Position numbers and translations under genes: made by a program
Part shown: positions 58,263 to 64,000 of the stretch, one piece after another
How positions within the stretch are numbered: position 1 is the first letter of the stretch
Layout of the letters: each line of letters begins with the position of its first letter
Origin: Garcia nutans
Lineage: Eukaryota > Streptophyta > Magnoliopsida > Malpighiales > Euphorbiaceae
Assembly (NCBI GenBank): GCA_947685225.1
Contig: CANTUV010000062.1
Span: 10,436,501-10,500,500, forward strand
DNA length: 64,000 nucleotides
Reading direction: 5' to 3'
The notes under the pieces: model-generated
Seen by the model: the letters and a program-made list of their open reading frames with translations, nothing else
Told to the model about the DNA's origin: nothing
Databases searched by the model: none

Positions 58263-60726
58263 CCAAAATATTTGAAAGTGAGTTTGAAAATATTTTGTAT
58301 ACACATAAACTTAAAAATTAAAATGGAGAAACTTTGCCCCTGTGTAGGCTCAAACTAATAATTTTTCTCATACAGGCTCTGATTGATGTTTGTATTTTGT
58401 CTTGTTCATTCCATAAGCATGCATCTCTTTTGTCTTTTATGAAATGACTAGAGCTTCCTCAAGCAATGGTTCTTCCATGCCCCCCTGATTCAATATCTTC
58501 TTTATGATTGCTTTATAAAGTGTCTGTTGTTCACTTTGACAATGAAAAATGCAGTGTGATATGATCAGGTATGCATGATATGCCTGAGTAATACTTACAG
58601 TGGTTCCATCAACTCACAGACGGAGGTGATCAGCTGAAGTGTTCTCATTGACTCCTTCCATATGCTTATTCAGTTCTTTCATTGGAATGATAGAAAGCTT
58701 TGCATTTATGGCTTTTATCTTCAAGATGTTGAAAACATGAATAATGGAGGCTCCAAGCAGTAGAGATACATCCATTTCAAATTATGAATCAGTATGTCAA
58801 TTGTTAGCTTCTTCATAACCTTGCCATTAATCATTTCCTTTGCCCAATGTATCCTTTAAGATTCGATAGTTCAACATACTTCCCTTAACTTGAAGGCTTC
58901 GTGTGACAAAAACATTTTTTTTTTGAAATCCAATGTTGGCTTTGCCAAATCAATGTCAATTTACCTCAGGACTTAATTTTTCCAAATTAACATATTTATA
59001 ACATGACAATCTTAGTTACCATACTAAACTCGGGAATTATTTCTAGTTAACCAAGAACTGTTGCACTTCAGATAGGCACATACACATTACTTGGCCAAAG
59101 GTCTTATTTGAGTTTGAATATTGTCTATCTCATATGCGTGATTATTCAAACTATCTCTAATATTAGACTCTACCTACCAAGAGAGATCAATAGGTCTTTG
59201 ATAGGCTTGAAATGGGGTCTATAAGGCACATGGGTTAAATGAAGGCCATTTGTAAATTGGAGCCGTTGTGACACTATGGACAAACCTTCACACTACAAAC
59301 AGCTTGTTAGGACTTTAGATAGTTGGGAGCAATCTTGCTAGACTCCAAATTTCTTCTATCTTCTTGGCATCAATCTGGATCTTGATTAGGACAGTATTTG
59401 CCCTTGTAAAAAGTTTGGTAGCCAAATTCATTTCTTTTCTTCTTCTCCCTTTTATTTCTTTTTATTTTTCTTACTCTTCCCTTTCTTTGATCATTTAGTC
59501 CTCCTTCCTTGTAGGACTGTTAAGTACATAACTTTCAAGAACTGGATGGTCTTTCTCCTTTTTCTCTAATTTTGATCAAATCTATGGTTGGATTGGACCA
59601 ATTAAAGTCAAACTGTCCTTATAAACCAAATGGAAGCCTTTTGCTGCTTTAGGTAAAAGAGAACTCAGTCGACTTTCTGAACCACCTTTTAGGTTTTATC
59701 TTTCTTTTTCCTTCTCTTTTTTTCTTCTTTTGTCTCTTTTTTCTTTTCCTTTTTTTCTCTTTTTTTTCTTTTTTTTTCCTCTTTTTTTCTTATTATTATT
59801 ATTATTATTATATCTTTTTCTCTTTTTTTTTCTAACTCTAAAAGAGTTGCCTTGTTTGTACCAATTTGGGTATCTAATAATGGTTGAGTGGAGTGACATA
59901 AATCTCCTTTAACAGGGATAAATCATTTGTTACTCTGATGTTTTCTTGATATATTGGAGATATTAGGAAAACTTCAACTACCCTTATGGTCTTGAGAACT
60001 TCAACTACCTTTATAGTCTTGAGAACTTCAACTATCTTCATAGTCTTGACTATTCATTTCTTTCTTTGATCTTATTGCCTCTTCATCTTAGTGATCATAA
60101 GACTTGACAAAAGCATCACAATAGCTTAGGGTAGGTTGTTGGGAATGAAAAAAAAATCTAAATTTTATGAAGGCTCAAAGGGACAACTAGAGATTGATAT
60201 TTAACTGGGTAGATACTAGTTGTTGGCTAACCAAACAATGCCTAGATCATCTCTCCCTTAAATAAGCAGAGTTCAATTTCGCCTCAAAAGTTTGTCAAAG
60301 CATGTTCTAAGACTGACTAGGACCTAGACAAAGGTAATTATGCAGGAGCCCTTTCTAAGTAAGCATACACAACTCAATGCTATAGAGTAATTCCCTCACC
60401 TAGTAAAGTCATTTGAGTCATGATGCATAAATATATTAATTCATGAATCATCAAGCTAGATTCCTCATTTGTTGAGCACCAAAATGAACAAAGACCAATA
60501 AAAATTTTGATGAAAGTAATTTATTCAAACAAATTTAAATTTGAAAAACATGATAGTTCCAATTAAATATTAAAGAAAGCAAAATAAATAGAGTAACACT
60601 CCAAGCTAAGGGAAGTTTGTTGAGTTGGAGTCGAAGATACTTCATTTAATTAGACACATCAAGGGCAAGGATTTTTTCCATCATCAAGGATCATTGCTTC
60701 ATCATCCATAGTTAGCCTAAGCTTGC
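58263..60726. other. Region where pol is expected, no coding sequence recognised
   Basis: Holds a long pyrimidine tract (59690-59831, with a TTA run) and three ~28-bp units GAACTTCAACTACC(T)TTATAGTCTT (59968-60048). No protease, RT or integrase motif can be read in any frame. Confidence 0.6.
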
Positions 60727-62098
60727 TTAGTAGCACATCATCATTAGCAGCTTCTCTATCCATATTATGACAAGATGACAGGATAAACTCTTCATGAAGG
60801 TTGAAAGTGGTGGCACCCTTCCAAATTTAGGCAAAGGATTGTTCTTAGTATTGGGCTTGTCTGGCTTAGGTAGCTTATCATTGTCGATTAGATTTTGGAT
60901 CTCATGCCTCAACTTCATACGATTGTCCATTTCGTGTCTAGGCCTTTGATGGAATTGGAAAAATGCATTAGTATCAAAGTTAGGTGGAAGAGGATTAGGA
61001 ACAGGATGAGGAGTCAAATATTGTAACAATCCCTTCTTTTGTAACTTATTGAGAACCCAAGACAGCGGCTTCCCTAATTCTGAAAACTGCCACATTCCTC
61101 CTTGACTAGTGGCATTAACATCATCTTCCTTTTGTGTACTTTGATTGCTAGGCTGATAGTTTCCTTTCTCATTCATTCTTATTGAAAAGTGGTTCTTCTC
61201 CCTTTCCCATTCTTCAATTTGTAGACCAGCTTGGAGAAAATCTTTGAAATCACGGATGAGTGTATGAGACATCCTTTCATGAAGACTAGGCAACACTCCT
61301 CTCACAATCATCCTTATTTGATCAGATTCATCGGGCCTCTTCTTCAGCAAAGCATCCTTATTTCTCCATCTTTTCACATAGTCCACAAAATTCTCATTTG
61401 GCCTTTGTCTAATGGACTCAACTTCCATTAGGGTAACTTTTGTCTCGACATTGTATCCATATTGTTGGATGAAGGCCTTGTATAGTAGATCCCAACTCTT
61501 TTGTGTGCCATCTTCTAAGGTATTGAACTAATTTTGGATAACAGGGTCTAATGAGAGCATAAAGTACCTTAGAGTTTGAGCCTTAGTAGCTCGGGCAGAT
61601 TGCATAGCAGTGATATACTGCTTCACATGGAGGTGAAGATTTCCGGTTCCATCAAACTTTGCAAAGGATGGCATCTTGAATTTGTACGGAACTTCTTCGT
61701 CTATCTCAAATAATTTGTCAACTGTGGACATTTCTTCAATTTTCAGCTTCTTATCAAATTTCTTTTTCAAATCCGCAATCATCTTTTCAACATCAGATGT
61801 TTCGATTTTCTCCATAGCTGATCTTTCAATAATATTTGGTTCTTTCTTCTTATCTTAAGGATCTTGGAAGTATTGAGCCCAGTCGTCATCATCATTAACG
61901 ACTACCTTGTCATCATCAAAAGCTACTTCACCAACTTTAGCCTTCCCTTTGTCCTTTGGCTTCTTGGAGCTAGCAGATGCTTCGGCATTATTTCCTAAAA
62001 TTGCAGCCAATTGGTTCCTCACAGTCTCGGCCATGGCCTCTTTTATATCTTCCATCTTGGCATTGAGGGCGTCATCCACCATTCTTTGAATTTGTTCA
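60727..62098 (-). pseudogene. Tat-like gag, broken at both ends
   Basis: Minus strand from 62098: a start rich in charged residues (MVDDALNAKMEDIKEAMAE), TAA at 61855-61857, the conserved Gag entry YKFKMPSFAKFDGTG, TAG at 61528-61530 where a Trp is usual, the core SWDLLYKAFIQQYGYNVET and VDYVKRWRNKD, and the end LRHEIQNLID. The knuckle expected before LRHEIQ reads FQFHQRPRHEMDNRM, so its cysteines are absent. The 5' part is removed by the LTR inserted at 62099. Confidence 0.85.
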
Positions 62099-64000
62099 TG
62101 TAATATCCTCATATATGCCCTAGAAGTTTTGATTATGTTGTTGATGTTGTTGTTATTGTTGTTGTTGATATATATATTAGAAAGTGAATGCTTGTGTATA
62201 TGTGTTTTGGGGAAAGAAATAGGGTTTAGAGACAAATGTATATGTTGTGTATATGATGATATATATAACATATATATTGGTCAAATGAAGAGTCAAGGTG
62301 ATGGTTAAGTGGAAGAAGATATTTTTGGTTGTTATTGAAATTACTATAAAGGGCATGCATAATGAAAAGAAGTTTAACTATGTTAAAGAGGGCATTTTGG
62401 TAATTTTTCTTTTGAAATTGTGTGGTGGAGATTAATAGAGAGTTTGACTTTTATTTTGATCAATTTCCTTTCTTCTTTTCACGTGTGGCCGGCCAACCTA
62501 AAAAACAAGAGAGAAAGCAAAGGTTTGATGATATTTTGAGCTCAAATTGAAGAAGTTCTAAGTGGTTAAGTGGAAATCCAAGAAGATTCACTATATTTGG
62601 TAAGTTTCTCTTGATTCTTTTAAGTTATTTAAGTTGTTTGTGAGTTGATTGTGGATTTTAAAGTGGGGTTGTGTTGATTGTTATATGTTGGATTTAATTG
62701 GTTGTGGTGTTGGTTTTGGATTTGAAGATGATAAGTTAAGAGTGATGTTGGTTTGGGGTTTTGGGAAATGGTAAGTGATAAATTATATTGTGTTATTTTG
62801 GATTAGGTTTTGGAAGAAAGTGATTTGCTCTAATTTGAGAAGTGAAGAATTCTTGGAGAAAAGGAAGTGTTTAGAGTTGTATAATTGGTGCTAAAGGTAA
62901 GTACAAATTATATGGGTACAAACATGCATATGTTGTTTAATCTTAAAACACTTTTGTTTGTAAATGTGATAGAGTATCAAATGAATGTTGGTGATGAAAA
63001 TATTGTGATGAGCATATAAAATAATTGCTAATGATGCTGATTAGGTCCATTTGAATGAGGTTATGTTGTGTACAATGTGTGTTAAATTAACCAAAAGAAA
63101 TTTGGCTACATTTAGGGTTTATGCATGAGAGACACGTAATTTGGGGCGGTCGCTATTATTCATGTGCGGTAGCTATTATTCAAGTGCGGTCGCAACTTAG
63201 GTCGGGCTTCTGACCGCGAAACCTACTGTAATAAGGTTTCATCTTGTAATTGTATGGGGCGGTCGTATTCAGGTGAGGCGCGACCGCTAGAAAGGTTCTG
63301 TTCACCTTATTGGAAGCAATCTAATCCTACAACAAGATTCTCAAATACATGTTAAATAGATCATCCATTTGAGTTGTCAAGGATCAAAATAGATATCATT
63401 TTTCTAACATCATTGTTGAATCATGAAATGTGAGATGATATGGAATTGATAATGCATATGATATTACATGAACAAGGTTATGTATTGTGTATTGTGAGGC
63501 TTGTGAATGGTGATGTGTATTATGAATAATGTACTTTGAAATGTGATACTAATAATGCTATATATACAATATGAATTGAGATATGAAATGCTATAAAGCC
63601 ATTGTGATTGGCTATGATGGTTCAATTGAAAGATATATGGCATGTTTGCCTAATTGATGAGAATTGAGAATGATATGTAAATGAATTGTGTGGCTAATGT
63701 GTTATTCCATTTTCAGAGTATGTTATTGGTGGCATGCCTAATGATAGTAACAATCTCTTGAAGTTAGGTTGGATTGAATCCTTGAAGCCTAATTGAGATG
63801 TTACAACCCTTGAAGCTAGGTTGGGTTGGTTCTTGAAGCCAAGTTGGGTTGAAGCTTAGCATGCTTTGCTCCCCTTGAAGCTTGGTTGAACCTAATCCTT
63901 GAAGCCTAGTTGGGTATATGATATTGATAAATGTGATAACAAAACCAAAACATTAACTCTGAAAATTGAATAGCATATTAGTGTGTCTTGGGCCCAATGC
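62099..64000 (+). repeat. Tekay-like LTR, running off the window
   Basis: Starts TGTAATATCC and follows the chromovirus LTR at 15466 in order: CCCTAGAAGTTTTG, TGTATATGTTG, GGCCGGCCAACC, GGTAAGTTTCTCTTGATTC, GGCATGCCTAATGA, TAACTCTGAAAATTGAATAGC. Moderately diverged, so a different subfamily. It carries its own GCGGTCG repeats (63144-63287). Inserted into gag after GTTCA (62094-62098). Confidence 0.82.
63144..63287. repeat. GCGGTCG/CGACCGC repeats in the Tekay-like LTR
   Basis: Three GCGGT(C/A)GCTATTATTCA-type units, then GTCGGGCTTCTGACCGCG and GGGGCGGTCG...GCGCGACCGC, which can fold back. Confidence 0.7.

Larger units (their letters stand above)
55502..62098 (-). mobile_element. Tat-like gag-only element, minus strand
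   Basis: Minus-strand order: gag (62098-60727, cut at its start by another LTR), a ~2.4-kb stretch without recognisable pol, minisatellite (58262-57731), polypurine tract (57599-57585) and 3' LTR (57584-55502). LTR and minisatellite are relatives of those at 38090-41792 but inverted. The missing pol makes it non-autonomous. Confidence 0.75.

Noticed and set aside
59696..59912. ORFs of Lys/Arg or Phe/Leu runs on both strands
   Set aside because: Translation of a pyrimidine tract; low complexity only.

Overview
The window is nuclear DNA of a flowering plant, most likely a eudicot. It is AT-rich and intron-bearing, has one intact plant-type subtilase gene, and is otherwise filled with plant retrotransposon lineages (Copia, chromovirus of Tekay/Del type, Tat-type Ty3/gypsy with a second RNase H), a hAT-type MITE and a LINE remnant. 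I cannot name the species.

Layout. 1-1698 is non-coding and ends in a ~224-bp tandem repeat that a 4.7-kb Copia element (1699-6374, 141-bp LTRs, CAGAG/TAGAG duplication) has split. 7756-10969 (minus) holds the only apparently functional gene: a 10-exon, 774-codon SBT5-type subtilisin-like protease with all four catalytic residues. 11930-12970 is a LINE remnant. 12994-14740 looks like a decayed LTR carrying a hAT-type MITE (13343-13768). A plant-mobile-domain (PMD) gene follows on the plus strand (14780-26093). Its first intron is split by a complete 9.5-kb chromovirus (15466-24943, perfect TACAC duplication). Next comes a plus-strand DUF7745-like ORF (26508-27780) that converges on the integrase end of a minus-strand Tat element (28307 to ~37.1 kb). 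This is the extra antisense-ORF arrangement known in Tat elements.

From ~37.1 kb to the end is a nest of LTR elements. A plus-oriented 3' part of a second Tat-like family (antisense ORF, minisatellite, polypurine tract, LTR 39148-41792) is followed by a second LTR fragment (41793-42247 plus 54596-55156). That fragment is interrupted by a Tekay-like LTR, which is itself interrupted by a complete coding-free 9.3-kb LTR element (43442-52699, perfect TCCTT duplication). A minus-oriented gag-only relative (55502-62098) follows, and its gag is cut by another Tekay-like LTR (62099 to the window end).

All retroelement coding regions are broken by stops and frameshifts; none is autonomous here. The most striking structure is a recurring one. 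Several unrelated LTR families carry private arrays of short hairpins whose stems vary with compensating changes while the loop stays constant (clearest at 38430-39062 and 47696-47901), plus other GC-rich palindrome arrays near their promoters. One such block, 48 bp with 38 matches by eye, is shared between the Tat LTR promoter and the promoter region of its antisense ORF.
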